A DNA stretch of 44,430 nucleotides from positions 1-44,430 of the forward strand of contig JASJQH010000030.1 in NCBI GenBank assembly GCA_040143965.1. The letters run 5' to 3'. A program made the translations under genes and the position numbers. Shown piece after piece: positions 11,770-23,804 of this stretch. Under the pieces are notes generated by a model. It made no database searches. It was given only the letters and a program-made list of their open reading frames with translations, and was not told where the DNA came from. The stretch comes from Basidiobolus ranarum. Its lineage: Eukaryota; Basidiobolomycota; Basidiobolomycetes; Basidiobolales. The stretch's first letter is position 1. Every line of letters starts with the position of its first letter.

Positions 11770-12297
11770 ATGGCCAAGGAAAAGAAAGTCAAATCCACCG
11801 AAGCTTCTGAAGAGGTATCTGTTCATCCTGATGCCATCTCTCCTATCGCCAAACCTATGGCCGAGAAAAAACTTAGCAAGAAGCTTTTGAAAACTGTCAA
11901 GAAAGGTAACCATCGGGATTTGAAGTTTATTATCTAACATGTCACTAACCAAGTCATCGATTGATTAGCTTCCAAAAAGAAACATGTTAAGCGCGGTGTT
12001 AAAGAGGTGGTCAAAGGCCTTAGAAAGGGTGAAAAGGGTCTCGTTGTATTTGCCGGAAATGTTTCCCCAATGGACGTATTGAGCCATATACCCGTTATGT
12101 GTGAGGATGCCTCTGTTCCTTACTGCTTTGTTGAGTCAAAGGAAGAGTTAGGTACTGCTGCCTCTACCAAAAGACCTACTTCAGTTATCATGATAGTGCC
12201 TGGCGGTAAAACCGGTAAAGATGAAGGTTTAGAAGAATATAAGGAACTCTATGATGAATGTTTCAAGACTGTTAAAGAATTAGAGATTCAAGCTTAG
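11770..12297 (+). CDS. NHP2: H/ACA snoRNP protein NHP2 (L7Ae family)
   Basis: Two exons, 11770-11905 and 11969-12297; 154 aa, GT-AG intron of 63 nt in phase 1. The N-terminus is Lys-rich (MAKEKKVKS...), followed by the L7Ae/eL8/Gadd45 RNA-binding fold: KRGVKEVVKGLRKGEKGL, then FAGNVSPMDVLSHIPVMCED, then a conserved PYCFV and LG segment. The family protein binds kink-turn-like parts of H/ACA guide RNAs and works with the pseudouridine synthase Cbf5, Gar1 and Nop10 in the nucleolus. Length agrees with yeast and human NHP2 (about 155 aa). NHP2 is preferred over SNU13 or eL8 because of the VKEVVKGLRKGEKGL signature and the basic N-terminal extension. Confidence 0.92.
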
Positions 12298-12675
12298 AGA
12301 ATTCATCAACATTCGAGGTGTTTTGACCATCAGCTTTATTGTAATTTTCTTGGACAGAGTTTGGAATATTTCAATACAAAAAATCAACAATTCCCTATGC
12401 ATTTGGTGTACACAATTTTCTTTCTCGCTTCTCTCTATTTATCTTATATTGATTAGCATTACATTTTATATAAATATGCTTAGACTAAAGTTTGCAACAT
12501 GTCTGTTACGATCTCTAATGTGTTCCGTATCAATCTCTATGGTATACCTATGGGTGCTGGTAGTTTTTCAGGTTCTAAAATCATCGTATTTGATATAACC
12601 TGTTGAGTAGAAATCACCTTGATCAACCTTAATATTTTAAAATTTTCTTGATGTAAATCATCGGGTTTTATTGTC
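12298..12675. other. Intergenic between NHP2 and snurportin genes
   Basis: 378 bp, T-rich. Serves as NHP2 3' UTR and snurportin promoter. Nothing else seen. Confidence 0.5.
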
Positions 12676-14005
12676 ATGATGAGTATCATAGATCCAATAC
12701 ATTGCAAAGGCATTATTATTCCTAGTCATCACAAGATTACTACTGCCAAGGAACTTATTGAAATGAGCAGTATTGGTCAAACTTCGATAGCTGAGGATCA
12801 GAATGCTAGAAGAGAAAAGCTATTAAATGAGCAAAAGAAGGTTATACATACTATTTTTAACTTAACATCAGATGGAATCTATAGATATTACAGTAAATTA
12901 ACCTTTTTCTTAGAGAAAAAGAGATTTTAGTGAATATGCGCAAGAGCTAGCTTTATCACAAAATACGCAAGATGAAGATTATGAAGCCACTCTTTCAAAA
13001 AAAGAGAAACGTAAACTAGATGAGGAGGTTACTTATGAATCGGGAACACAAGATAGTGCAAAGAGAGTCCGAATTAAGGGTCCTAATCCTAAGAATCAAC
13101 AAAAGAATCCTTACGCGTATGTTTAAAGTTTTAATGAAGTATTGAGAAAAGTAACTGATGTTTAACTGTGATAGTGATCAACTCATGTACGCTGAATGGA
13201 TGATACAAGTACCTCCGAATCTCTTTGGCGGCTGGTACTTGATTCTATGCCCTAAAGGAAAGCGGTGTATGATAATTTCTGCTAATGGTTAGTTTCAGTG
13301 ACATTACAGATTCTACAGCTTCCTTAACGTATTATCTAATTTAATATACTAATATTAGGAAAAACTCTATGTCGTTCTAAGAGCGGACGTGTCATCAAAA
13401 ACTTCCAATCTGCACTTCCGGCTGGCTTTGCTAACTATAGGTATGTTTTGTACAATATAGTTATTTCCTCTTTATAGTGGAGTTCTCATAGCGTAATTTA
13501 GAGGGAACCGATCTTCTGATTATTGCATTCTTGACTGCATTTTTGATGAAAGTACTTCAACATTCTTTGTGCTCGATTTAATGTGCTGGAAGGGTATGCC
13601 ATTATACGATTGCGCTACAGAGTTTCGGTAAGATATATATATATATATATGAATCGCTTCATCCTGTTAGACGCTAATATTGTGAGTAGTTTTTTTTGGC
13701 TTCAAAGCAAACTAACCGAGTTAGATCCGCCACGGACCTCTGCGCAAACTGAATTTCAATTTCGCTCATTGCAACCATTTGATTGCACACAGGAGTCTTT
13801 AACATCGTTAGCGAGCAATCCATATCAGCTTAGCTATCAGCCAGACGGTTTGCTATTCTTTAACAAGGAGGCCCATTACGAAATCGGCGACACTCCTCTC
13901 TGTGGTTGGGTTGGTATTGAGAAGTTCGAAGAAATAATCGGATCATGGTTATCTCCACAGCCAACTCAGTCGATAGAGCCTGGTCCAGCATTGATGGAAC
14001 AGTGA
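12676..14005 (+). CDS. SNUPN: Snurportin-1 (m3G-cap snRNP import adaptor)
   Basis: Six exons: 12676-12840, 12914-13116, 13175-13287, 13359-13440, 13502-13627, 13690-14005; 1005 nt, 334 aa, all GT-AG. Two adjacent ATGs (12676, 12679) could start translation. Residues 1-70 contain an Arg/Lys-rich helix (ARREKLLNEQKK, RKRDFSEYA) that fits the importin-beta-binding domain. Then comes the cap-binding domain: LMYAEWMIQVP, CPKGKR, LDLMCWKGMPLYDC, EFRFFWLQSKL. The two Trp residues in AEWM and FFWL align with those that stack on the trimethylguanosine cap in human snurportin. The protein carries spliceosomal snRNPs from cytoplasm to nucleus. Its presence agrees with an intron-rich genome. Confidence 0.92.
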
Positions 14006-14574
14006 TGTTTGATTACAAAAAAAATAGTACAGAAGGGGATGTTCGGTGGCATTTACAAATAGGTTTCGTTATCCAACAAGCCGTGAATATAACTTTAATT
14101 AAGGGTAGTGAGTGTATGCATTGAGGCAACTTGATAAATCTCATGTTATAATAAAACATATGTTACATTAAGAGATCCTTGTCTAATTTGAATTCTCAAG
14201 AAATGAAACATCTTTATTTAGCAATCCACTGGCTGACCTCCGCTTCTATATTTGGATCCGTGTCATATGCTCGGCAAACACCACCTATTTCAAATTCATA
14301 ATTACCTTACAATAACTCTAAATCCAACCCCCCTCATCAGTCAGTATTCTTTTATCATTCTGTGCATACCTATCTAATTCAAACAGTCTCCAGTCTTATC
14401 ATTTATACATCTACTTTCCCTCAACTGTGTACTTTTATTAAGGTAATGATCTCCATTTCTCTTCTAGTAGTTTCTTCTATTGGTTTTAATCAATACTACA
14501 ATTGTTGAATTTTAGTTGGATTTACTTGAGTTTTCTAATAAGCGCGTTGTGTTCGTCGGTTTTTTTCGATCCTC
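14006..14574. other. Intergenic, with a possible 5' leader intron of the Munc13-like gene
   Basis: No gene. A GT...AG stretch at 14443-14515 (GTAATG donor, polypyrimidine then TTTTAG acceptor) could be an intron in the 5' UTR of the downstream gene. If so, an upstream coding exon is also possible. Confidence 0.35.
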
Positions 14575-17500
14575 ATGATAAAAGAATTACATTCCAAACA
14601 AGTATATCCATATGTGCTTCGTTGTGCTTTATTAACACAAAATTTGGCTGAAGAGAAAGTCACTAGAGACATAAAAAAACGCAGTTTTCACATAACCTCT
14701 CAAAATGGTGGATTGCCCAAACCGTTTATTAAAGCTCTTCGGGACCGTTTGAGCTCCATCTCGAGATTGCCATCTACAAATACTACCCATGGTGATAATC
14801 TCTCTCGGAAATGCATAACGCTCATGTCTAGTAGCTTACATGATCGTTCATATGTTTCGACGTTGAAAGAAAATGGCAAAGTAGAAGATCTAGTGATCTT
14901 TTATTCTAAAACAGTGTCAACTCAATTTAGACAACAAGGAATCGAATCTTCCCAGAGTACTAAGGAAAGATTGTTGGACTATGTGAGGATTTTTGTTTGT
15001 ATTGTCAGAGATACCTTAGTTGGATTTCCGCAGTTGGCCTCAACCGATATTCTCCAACGTCTTGAAAATTATCAACTTATCATTCAGCCTGCTGCTGCCA
15101 AACAATCCAGCGCCGCTGAGGGTAGATTGGCTGATTGGGTTGGGAAATTATATGAGGTATCCTCTAGGGAGCATCAACGAGTAGTCGAATCTTTTTCCAA
15201 TATGTGTAGTGGACAGGTAAAATTTCATTTCAACCAGCTACTTTGCATATGATTTTTATACGTTTATTCATTTCTAGTCAGCCTTTTGGGAATTAAAAGA
15301 ATGTCTCAGTAACCTGGAGAAGGGAACTGGTGGAGTGTTAACCACAAAGGATTTCAAATCCTTAGAACTGTTCGAAACTTGGAAATCCAGAGAAAGAACT
15401 ACAATACAACAGTTTATGATGTCGTTGGCTCGTACCGGGAGAGCTGATCAAAGTGCAACAATGGAGGTAGTCGGAAAGATACTTATATTGCATATAAATT
15501 AATATTGACTTGCTTTGCTCTTCCTTGACACAAAGTACACGAAACCTGGGTTTTCTTATATGCCTCAAGATCCAAAGGGATGCTATCTCAATCTTCTGAA
15601 ACGCTGTGTTCAGATGGATATTCTTAACCATGTTAAGATGTCCACAGAAACTCTATCCCTCTCCAAACTTTCAAACGAAATTCTTGCTGAATGTGGGTAT
15701 CGATGGAGATTGACAAAACTTTTTAGAAAAGTTGCATATTTGAACGTCATCAACGACCAATTTGAAAGCGGAACAGTTCCGCTAAGTTATCTCGATTCCG
15801 CTGTGACTTCACTAAAGAAAACAACAGAAGAGTGCGACGAGATTGATTGGAATATTCCAGATGTAAGTAACACAAACTTTGGATCTCGTCTCTGGTTTCC
15901 TTAATCTTGAGTACTAATGTTGAAATGAATCTAGTCGAGCTATCTTTTATCCGTATTTGAAGCTATGGTCCCCTTGCTTTTACAGCAGTTTGAACATTCT
16001 TTTCGAATGTTTGGAACCACTTCTCCACAGACCTTTCGTATTGTAATCGCTATGCTCTCGGAGATACACTATTACCCATTGTACCAAGAAAAACACCTCG
16101 ATCAAGAGCAATTTTTCGAAGCCTTTCGCGATATAGTTCTGGTAAGAGGATTTCGTGCAATATCTAGAGTAATTACAACAATGTGACATGTGGTTCTTTA
16201 GAATTCAACGATCAAACGCTTCTACGAACTAAGAGAGCTCGTGTCGCCTGAACCTGATGCGGCCGAAGCATTGACGTTATTAGAGCTTAATGAGCTCATC
16301 CTACGAGATATCGCAAAATACAAGAAATGCTTCCCAAAGCCAGTATTCAGGTCAGTATGCATGTAGATAGGATGCGTAATCCGTTTGAAGTACTTATCAG
16401 TATCTTTCCTTTTGTTAGTCACAAGATTGATATTATCAGCATTGTTTTGCGCTTTCCACTGAAGAATTTCTTCATCCCTGAAGTTCAGAATATGGTGAAC
16501 GATAAGAAAAGCGAGAACATCCCAATTGAAGATACATTCAAGCTTTACAATCATGTACTAAAGCTACATCATATTGCCCAAGAACATTGTCCAGAGTAAG
16601 TATTTTCTAGTAAATGACACTAATGGAGCTACGTGTATGTCAATACTAATTATATTGTAGCATCGATTTTCAAATTGACCTTGGGAAATGGTTCAAAGCC
16701 CAAGTAGAAAGGTGGCTCAATACACTTAGCTCCAAGGCTAACGATTGGGTCGAACGAGCAATTGCCGTGGATCAATTCACCATGATTTCCGATCGATTAA
16801 GACACTCGACCTCTGTGGTAGATTTATTCTCCTTCTTTCAACAACAGATTCGGCCCAGTTCCGAACTCACTTGGCCCGATGAGATGTTGAAAGCGCAGTT
16901 TGTGTTGAAACTGTCGAAGGTGATTAGCCAAATTGTCGAACAGTATTGCCAAATTACACTGGATAGCTTCATACATGATCTGAAGTCTATACCACCAGAG
17001 CTTCACCCTTCAGGATCATCCGGTTGGATGAACATAGGGAAGAAATCGCATTCTGGTTCATTTGAAGAGAACTTCGCCCCTACTGATATCAGCTTGCAGG
17101 CTTGTGTAAAATTGAACAACATAGAGATTGCTCAAGATCGCCTCAATGATCTGTACCATTCTCTTGATATTGACAAGGTATCTCTGACTTTGGACTCACA
17201 TAGTCCAAGATCTGAAGTTGACATACCAGAAAGTCCCATGCCATACGTTTATCGGTACTTTGTAGAGGTAGTGCTGGGACAGGATCTACAACCGTGCGAC
17301 CGTAATGGTTTAAGCGATCCATATGTAGTCTTGAAAAGTAACTCTAGAGAAATTGGCCGCACTCGTATTATTTATGAGAATCTTAATCCACGTTGGGAAG
17401 AAACCTTTCAAATATCATTCTCAGGTGTTGGGAGTGTAGAGGTTGTCGTTTTTGATAAAGATATGATGAAGGATGATGATTGCTGTGGAACTGCTTACCT

Positions 17501-18580
17501 CAACCTAGACCCATCCATCTTCAATGACTATTTCACACACGATGTATGGTTGGATTTAGAACCTCAAGGGAGGATTCTACTACGAGTACATATTGAGGGA
17601 GAGAAGAATGACGCGCAATTTTATTTCGGCAAAACATTCCGGGCCTTAAAATCGACTCATGTTGATATGATTCGAACAGTCATTAATCGACTATCTTCCC
17701 AGATTAAAGGACTTCTCTCAAAGAGCCGTTTGTTGGTCCCGTTCAAGCGCAACTCTTATTTCTCTTTCATGAAATCCTCGGCCAAGCCAGCCCATCGAAA
17801 TATAACTGATGAGGAATGCGATAAAGTACTGTATCCGTTATTCGACTATTTGGATAATAATCTTGGAATGATCAATGAAAATATCTATGATGGTTTGGCC
17901 GAGAATATGATTGAAAAGATATGGAAAGAGGCCTTGCTGGTTTTCGAACGACTACTGATCCCTCCACTTGGTGTAGAGTATGATCCATTGGAGCCTCACG
18001 AAATCGACATGATCTACAGGTGTATAGAGGTTAGTCCATTCAGTCAAATATCAGCGTGTGTGTGTGCGTAATACTAACGATATTCCTGTATACATAGTTT
18101 ATCAAGATCTATTTTAATGGAGGTGAAGACAATGATGGCATTCCAGAAGAACGCCTTAAGAATAGGAAATACAGGGAATTGTGTGAGGCTCGTGAACTTC
18201 TTTCCCTGAATTCTAAGGAACTGATGAGCGAATATAATATATCCATGAAAAAGAGTGCACAAAAGACAGAGCCTCAAGTAAAAGATTTAAAGCACATTCA
18301 ACGCCACTTCGGAACCATTAAAGAGCGCAAATCGGAAAAACGGTTGTTTACTGAAAGATGTGATTATATCCTACGTATACTGCAAACCCATTCCGATAAA
18401 GAAGCCAAACATTTTGTACTAAATCAGCTGGACCTTCGTCGTAAACAACAACAACTTAATGCTGTAAATGAATTTAAATCCTCAAGTCAACGCAAGTCTT
18501 CTAAACTCACTAGCATGGCTCCTGAACCGGGTGCCCTTTTAAGGCCAAAAAGCTCATATGCTAACCTGATGACAAGTTAA
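14575..18580 (+). CDS. Munc13/UNC13-like protein with MHD1, C2 and MHD2 domains
   Basis: Eight exons: 14575-15216, 15278-15466, 15536-15862, 15935-16141, 16202-16350, 16419-16595, 16661-18029, 18098-18580; 3543 nt, 1180 aa, all GT-AG. The N-terminal half is helical. The MHD1 region (about residues 480-640) includes WFKAQVERWLN followed by WVERAIAVDQF. A single C2 domain sits at about 757-875 (FVEVVLGQDLQPCDRNGLSDPYVVL, NPRWEETF, VVVFDKDMMKDDD). These acidic loop residues are those expected to bind calcium or phospholipid. MHD2 follows (LYPLFDYLDNNLG...), and the C-terminal tail is Lys/Gln-rich. This order matches fungal Munc13-4-like proteins such as S. pombe Git1 and Ync13, which act in vesicle traffic at the plasma membrane. 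Confidence 0.85.
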
Positions 18581-19419
18581 GATATATAACGCCATGTACA
18601 TTGACAACTGCAACTTCGTAACTTATGGTAGTAATTATAATCAACACGAAGTTCTTGAATTTATAGTACAACCCCCCCCCCCCAGTATAACCTTTCTACT
18701 CATCGGTTATACCTTCTAGGTTGACCTTCAACTTTTATTTTGTGATTAAATATATCCTCCCATTAATTTTCATGGACACATTCAGTTCAATTTGCCATAT
18801 ATTTAAGTACCTAGCTCTGTCGAGTACTTATACCGTTTCAATGATCTATGAGACAACCTCATGCGAGGGTTATACTAGAATTTTGTTCTTGAGGGTGTAA
18901 CATGCTGTCAGTTATAGGTCTTCGAAGACATAATGTCCACTAACTCAAAACCCCTCAGACTGGATGTGTACCATATGGAACGTTCTTTATTCTTCAAATC
19001 TATAACTAATTACGCATATATTATCTAACATATCTGAACTCAAGTCGAGCATGTAATTGCTCTCTTCTGTAGGTAACTGTTGACGTACCATTATTACGTT
19101 TACCACCTGTTTGGTTATATGTTTCGAAATGTTATCATAAAACAGCATAGTTTAATCAACCAAATCAATCATATTCCTTTATACATTAGTTAACCCTTAA
19201 CTATCCTAAGTGATCAACAAAACCTGATTAAATGAAGATTCCTCATATTTTCTGGGTCCATTTAAGATCGGAAAGTAAGGGAAAAAAAGTTGGGAAAAAA
19301 AAAGAAAAAAATGTTTCGGGCCCCAAGATGATGAATTTACCAACAGTAAAGAAAAAAATTCCCTAGGAGGTTTTGACTCTACCGTTGCTGTCACTGTACC
19401 TACTTTGTATTAAGACAAG
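18581..19419. other. 839-bp intergenic region, upstream of eIF3i
   Basis: No gene. A run of 12 C at 18672-18683 and a purine-rich strip at about 19265-19315 (GGGA and A-runs) stand out from the AT-rich background. The purine strip is about 110-150 bp before the eIF3i ATG and may be a promoter element. Confidence 0.5.
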
Positions 19420-20397
19420 ATGAGACCTATTCTTTTACAAGGACATACCCGTTCCCTCACTCAAATAAAATACAATCGCGAAGGCGATATTTTATTCAGT
19501 GTATCCAAGGACAATGTTGTGAACGCTTGGTTCTCTCATAATGGTGAGCGTTTGGGTACTTATAATGGACACGTGGGTGCTATCTGGACTGTTGACGTCA
19601 ACACCACCACTTCTCTTTTGTTGACTGGTTCTGCTGATAACACAGCTCGTTTGTGGGATGTCCAGACTGGCAAACTTCTTTACACCTTAGAGACCAAGAC
19701 CGCTGTCAAACGTGTTCAATTCTCTGAAGATGATGCCTTGGCCTTGATTGTTACTGAAGAAAGAATGGGTCATCCTGGTACCATCACCGTCCTCGAAATT
19801 GTTCAAGATGGTGACAAATATGCTCTTGAGCCCATCAACGTCATCTTACCCGAAGGCTCCAAGGCCACCGTTGCCGGTTGGGGTTACTTGAACAAGTATA
19901 TTATTTCTGGTCATGAAAATGGTAGCATCTGTATGTGGGATCCCAAGACTGGTGAAAAGTTGAACAGTGTTCACCCTCACACCGAATTTATTACTGATCT
20001 TCAATTCTCCGTTGACCGTACTTATTTCATCACCAGTTCTAAGGATAAGTCAGCCCAAATCTTTGAATCTAACACTTTAAAACATTTGAAGACCTATGTT
20101 ACTGATACCCCACTCAACTCTGCTTCCCTCACCCCCAAGTTCCAAGAATTTGTCGTCGTCGGTGGTGGTCAAGAAGCTATGAACGTAACAACCACTTCCC
20201 AACGTGCTGGTAAGTTCGAGTGTCGGTTCTATAATAAGATTTTCGAAGAAGAAGTTGGTCGTGTTAAGGGACACTTCGGTCCTATCAATACTATTGCCAT
20301 TCACCCAGACGGTAAGGGTTTCTCCAGCGGTGGTGAAGATGGTTACGTTCGTGTGCACCACTTTGATGAGGATTATTACAAGTTCAAGCATGCTTAA
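19420..20397 (+). CDS. TIF34: Translation initiation factor eIF3 subunit i (WD40)
   Basis: Single-exon, 325 aa, the usual eIF3i length. Starts [19 protein letters not shown], the conserved N-terminus of the family. Seven WD40-type blades can be followed: GHTRSL..., [12 protein letters not shown] with [34 protein letters not shown], and a last [15 protein letters not shown] with [12 protein letters not shown]. It is a core beta-propeller of eIF3, binding eIF3b and eIF3g for start-site scanning. Codon use is strongly biased (GGT, GTC/GTT, AAG, AAC), as in an abundant protein, and unlike its neighbours the gene has no introns. Confidence 0.96.
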   Translation: MRPILLQGHTRSLTQIKYNREGDILFSVSKDNVVNAWFSHNGERLGTYNGHVGAIWTVDVNTTTSLLLTGSADNTARLWDVQTGKLLYTLETKTAVKRVQFSEDDALALIVTEERMGHPGTITVLEIVQDGDKYALEPINVILPEGSKATVAGWGYLNKYIISGHENGSICMWDPKTGEKLNSVHPHTEFITDLQFSVDRTYFITSSKDKSAQIFESNTLKHLKTYVTDTPLNSASLTPKFQEFVVVGGGQEAMNVTTTSQRAGKFECRFYNKIFEEEVGRVKGHFGPINTIAIHPDGKGFSSGGEDGYVRVHHFDEDYYKFKHA

Positions 20398-21045
20398 TTT
20401 CCTACCATATTGTTTGGCAGCTTCTTTCATATTGTACAAAACTCAGAGCAATAATAAAATGGATTTCTTGAATCTATTAGCTTAAATATATTATTATTTT
20501 AACTTGGACGTGACACATGATGAGTTTACACTTCTACATGTTTAGGGTGTTTTGTGCTAGCAAGAAATCAATAAACTAGTGTCTGCTTTTAAGTTCTCTA
20601 CCCTGAACGCCTTTTAATATCGTAGGTGTGTGTCCATCTCATCTTTCATAGCCTGATTAATTCAACTATATTAATGAAGAGTTACTCTATATATACTGCC
20701 AATGCTTATGATGACTCTAGAGGGTCCAAGTGTAGAGACAACTTCATTGCATACACCTGTTTTAACAACAATCATATATGAATCTATCGATAAAATCCCT
20801 TTTTGATTGTTTAAATAATAAGATTGATTTAGTTGTTTTTGTATGAGTCACAGTAATTCTGGGAACCTCATTTATTGCAACATTTCCAGAGTTATATTCG
20901 TACCACATCCACTGACAATATGTCAATTCCATTCTAAACATACTTAACGAGAAGATAAAGTAGGATAATAATTCAAAAAGCTACCTGTGTACGAGAAGAA
21001 ATATAGTGATGGTTGGAATAGGCTTTTTTTCTACCAGACTAAGTG
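20398..21045. other. Intergenic between eIF3i and the PY-motif gene
   Basis: AATAAA-type signal at about 20452-20457. No gene seen. A T-rich tract ending in CTACCAG at about 21037 could be an intron acceptor in the leader of the next gene. Confidence 0.45.
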
Positions 21046-21411
21046 ATGGGCCAGAACCTTCCTTTCTATACCGGTTTTCAAAGTACAGGGAATAGAAGTC
21101 AAATCCCTTTGGCAGAGGCAATGAGAATGATCAGTCATGCTCGGACCACTCAACGAACTCTAGCTGCCGAAACGAGTGGAAATCGTTTGGCAGAAGCGAT
21201 GAGAGGGATTAATAGTACCAGAAGAAGGGAAGCCTTGCATCGAACTCAAAATGTAGTAACAAACACAAACTCCAACTCAGTAGAGACAAGGAGAGTAAGT
21301 AACACCAGCACTACTAATTCAAGTTCTGCACTCAATCAGCATGAACAGTTGCCAACATATGATTCTTTGCAACTCCCTGCTTATGAATCGCCACCTCCCT
21401 ATTGCCAGTAG
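21046..21411 (+). CDS. Small PY-motif protein, candidate Rsp5/NEDD4 adaptor
   Basis: ATG 21046 (an in-frame GTG precedes it), 121 aa. The frame encodes two copies of a LAEAMR-containing motif (PLAEAMRMISHARTTQ and RLAEAMRGINSTRRRE), a Ser/Thr/Asn-rich linker and a C-terminal cluster of PY-type motifs: LPTYD, LPAYE and PPPY, ending three residues from the stop. PPxY/LPxY motifs bind WW domains, typically those of HECT E3 ligases such as Rsp5. There is no membrane segment in this frame. No family is recognised by name. An in-frame 45-nt intron-like segment (21295-21339) lies in the linker. It could also be the last exon of a larger gene, though none was found upstream. Confidence 0.5.
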   Translation: MGQNLPFYTGFQSTGNRSQIPLAEAMRMISHARTTQRTLAAETSGNRLAEAMRGINSTRRREALHRTQNVVTNTNSNSVETRRVSNTSTTNSSSALNQHEQLPTYDSLQLPAYESPPPYCQ

Positions 21412-22778
21412 CTACTTTGTCTAGTTCGGTCATTGAAGTTCCCTCTGAGCAGGGTTGGTATATTTGTATTACACATATTAATAATTTGGTGATAGCCACG
21501 CATACCCAGGGTTACGCTCTTTGTAAGAATCAACAACATTACTGCGGCCAGACTTGTTTTGATTGAATCTATAATATATATATACCCTGACACTTACACC
21601 ACATTAATGATGGCAAAGAATAAATGGGTTCATAAATGGGTTCACACCATATATCACAATTAGCATATGCTGTGGTTGAACTCAAGATACATTGTGTAAA
21701 GATTGGCAGATAGTCGATTGTTTTCATATACATTGATCTAGAATCGCAACAGTCATCCTACCCCATCCCAACCAGTCCTGTTCTGTGCTCTCTTTAATGT
21801 TCCGTCTACGTAATAAACACTCTGCCTACCTTGCCTCCACATACCCTCGTCATCATATATTCCATCATATCCCCTGAACTTACCTGCGATGACTGGTAAG
21901 AAAGCCTACCCAGCTATGGGATTCGATCAATGATATTTGGTAGGCTCCACATAACTTTAACCCTGTGATTCATATCAAGGTTTTTGGAACCTGATCGAGC
22001 TGCTGATCGAAATTCTCAGTGAATTTTTACCTGGTATGCCTTAAACATGTTGGAGGCACCGGTACCGAATATTGCTGAGGTGACAAGTGATTACGTAAAC
22101 TCAGTATCTTTCGAACAGAGATTAGTTCCAAAGGTCAAATAGAAGTTAAATGGAGGATGCACTGAATGCGCTGAATGCATTGAATGTACTAACTACTTTT
22201 ACGAAGCCATGTATACGCTGCCATGTATACGCTGCCATGTATACGCCGCCACCTGGTGTTGTAAAGGTGAAGAAAGGAAATAGCAGTCAGCTAACCTTGA
22301 AGAACGACAATTGCTAAATGGAGCGATTTTCCACCAATGGTAACTCTCATGCCATGCTCTTGTTATTAACGTTACGACATGGTCTATAGATGGATAAGGG
22401 ATGGGAAATCTAGCAAATTTAGGAATGGCTATTCCCTTTCACGCTCACTTCCATGCCCTAACCCTACCTTCATCCCTAGGGTATGATCCAGTTTTTCAAG
22501 CCCTTTCTAAGCACTTCCCCATTTCTACTGATAATCCCAAGGTATGATCCGGTTCTTCCAAGACCTACCGAAGATCCGGAGACATGGGAGAGAGAGCCAT
22601 GTACTAACGAACCGAGTGAGAAAAATTTATGCTGGGGACATGATTGTTATGATTTTTAGAGTTCTAATGGTAGATGGCAATTCACATATAAATGTAGCTT
22701 GTCATTCCACAGATTCCGTGGACGCTCTCATTAGTTTCCCTAACCTTTGCCTACTGCACACTACACCCAATTTAACCT
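21412..22778. other. 1.4-kb gene-poor interval upstream of CDC25
   Basis: No supported gene. Contains a 9-bp triplication (nCTGAATGC) at about 22157-22187, a 14-bp triplication (GCCATGTATACGCT) at 22206-22247, a CCCTAA dimer at 22456-22467, and two related GGTATGATCC blocks near 22480 and 22541. Confidence 0.5.
22206..22247. repeat. Three tandem copies of a 14-bp unit
   Basis: GCCATGTATACGCT is repeated three times head to tail, the third copy differing in its last base (CGCC). The unit contains the palindrome GTATAC. It lies about 530 bp upstream of the proposed CDC25 start. Confidence 0.85.
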
Positions 22779-23804
22779 ATGCCTGGTACTTGTTACTTTA
22801 TTTTATTGCTACATGTGACCCAGAGTTCCTAACTCCCATCGTTTGTTTTCAGCAGCTCAAACTCGCCGATCTTCAATTGATCTAAGTGTTTCAGTGCATT
22901 ACAGCACTGATATGCCTACACCCCCACCGCCTAAACTTCGAAAAACCCAAAGTCTGTGCCTTTCCAACCAAGAGTTTCTGTTTAAAGATACTTGTAAGCG
23001 TACTGTGCTGGACACTCGTGGGCAACTTAACTCCCTTCCTTACTTCGACAGTAAGGAAGACACCCTTAAGCGAATTTCCCCACAAACTGTATGTTTACAT
23101 TGATTTTCCCGACTGAAAGTGCACCGAGACTAAATCATTTCCTCGTCATAGCTTTCTGAAGTTCTCTCCGGAAAATTTAGAGACAACTACGACAAATTGG
23201 TTGTCGTGGATTGTCGATTTCCTTATGAGTATGAGGGTGGTCATATTGAAGGTGCCTTAAACTTAAACACTAAAGAAGAGCTGGAGAAGCACTTTTTCGT
23301 AAACATTCCTACAAGCCTCCGAACAATTGTAATTTTCCATTGCGAATACTCTGCCCAACGTGGGCCTCGCATGTAAGTATTTCTAGGTTGATATTTGTGT
23401 TCTCGAACTCTCCGTCTAACCGTAGTATTTTTAGGGCTCTTTACTTACGAAATAAAGACCGCGAGCTAAATGTAGACAACTACCCTAATCTTTACTTCCC
23501 TGAGCTTTACATCGTAGATGGAGGTTATCGTAAATTCTATGAGAAGCACAGGGAACTCTGTACTCCGCAAAACTACATTGAAATGAACGATAACGAGTAT
23601 TTGGAGGAATGCAAGATACTGATGAGCCGTTTCTGCACCAATTTCTCTCCACGTCGTAATAAACCTAAAGCTGCGGGTTGGCCTCGGGTTACAGACACAT
23701 ATAGACCGATGTCGTTGCTAACTGCCAGAAAAATCCACGCCATCCCTGCCAGAAGAACCGAACTGCATAGAGGAAGTCTATTGAACAGACTTAGATCCAA
23801 TTGA
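22779..23804 (+). CDS. CDC25: Cdc25-type M-phase inducer phosphatase, compact form
   Basis: Model of four exons: 22779-22785 (ATG CCT G), 22853-23088, 23152-23372, 23435-23804; 834 nt, 277 aa. The 7-nt first exon is inferred because it gives a start, the right phase and a 67-nt intron with a CTAAC branch site. The rest is well supported. The rhodanese-like catalytic domain carries VVDCRFPYEYEGGHIEGA, then the active-site loop HCEYSAQRGPRM (CX5R, with catalytic Cys and Arg), then PELYIVDGGYRKFY. The N-terminus is only about 85 aa, with RRSS and RKTQS sites that resemble Chk1/14-3-3 or basophilic-kinase sites. The enzyme removes inhibitory phosphates from Cdk1 to start mitosis. It is much shorter than yeast Cdc25 (over 450 aa), so the long regulatory N-terminus is missing or encoded elsewhere. 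Confidence 0.85.

Noticed and set aside
13321-13358. TTCCTTAAC in intron 3 of the snurportin gene, a perfect U12 branch-site match
   Set aside because: It lies about 30 nt before the acceptor and the donor is an ordinary GTTAGT. The intron fits standard GT-AG splicing, so this is probably a coincidence.
18672-18683. Run of 12 C as a functional element
   Set aside because: A homopolymer in intergenic DNA, most likely slippage or sequencing uncertainty; nothing else supports a role.
22544-22852. Open frame from ATG 22544 as a possible CDC25 first exon
   Set aside because: Its phase does not join correctly to the exon at 22853 through any good donor, and the composition is not protein-like. 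A 7-nt exon at 22779 fits better.
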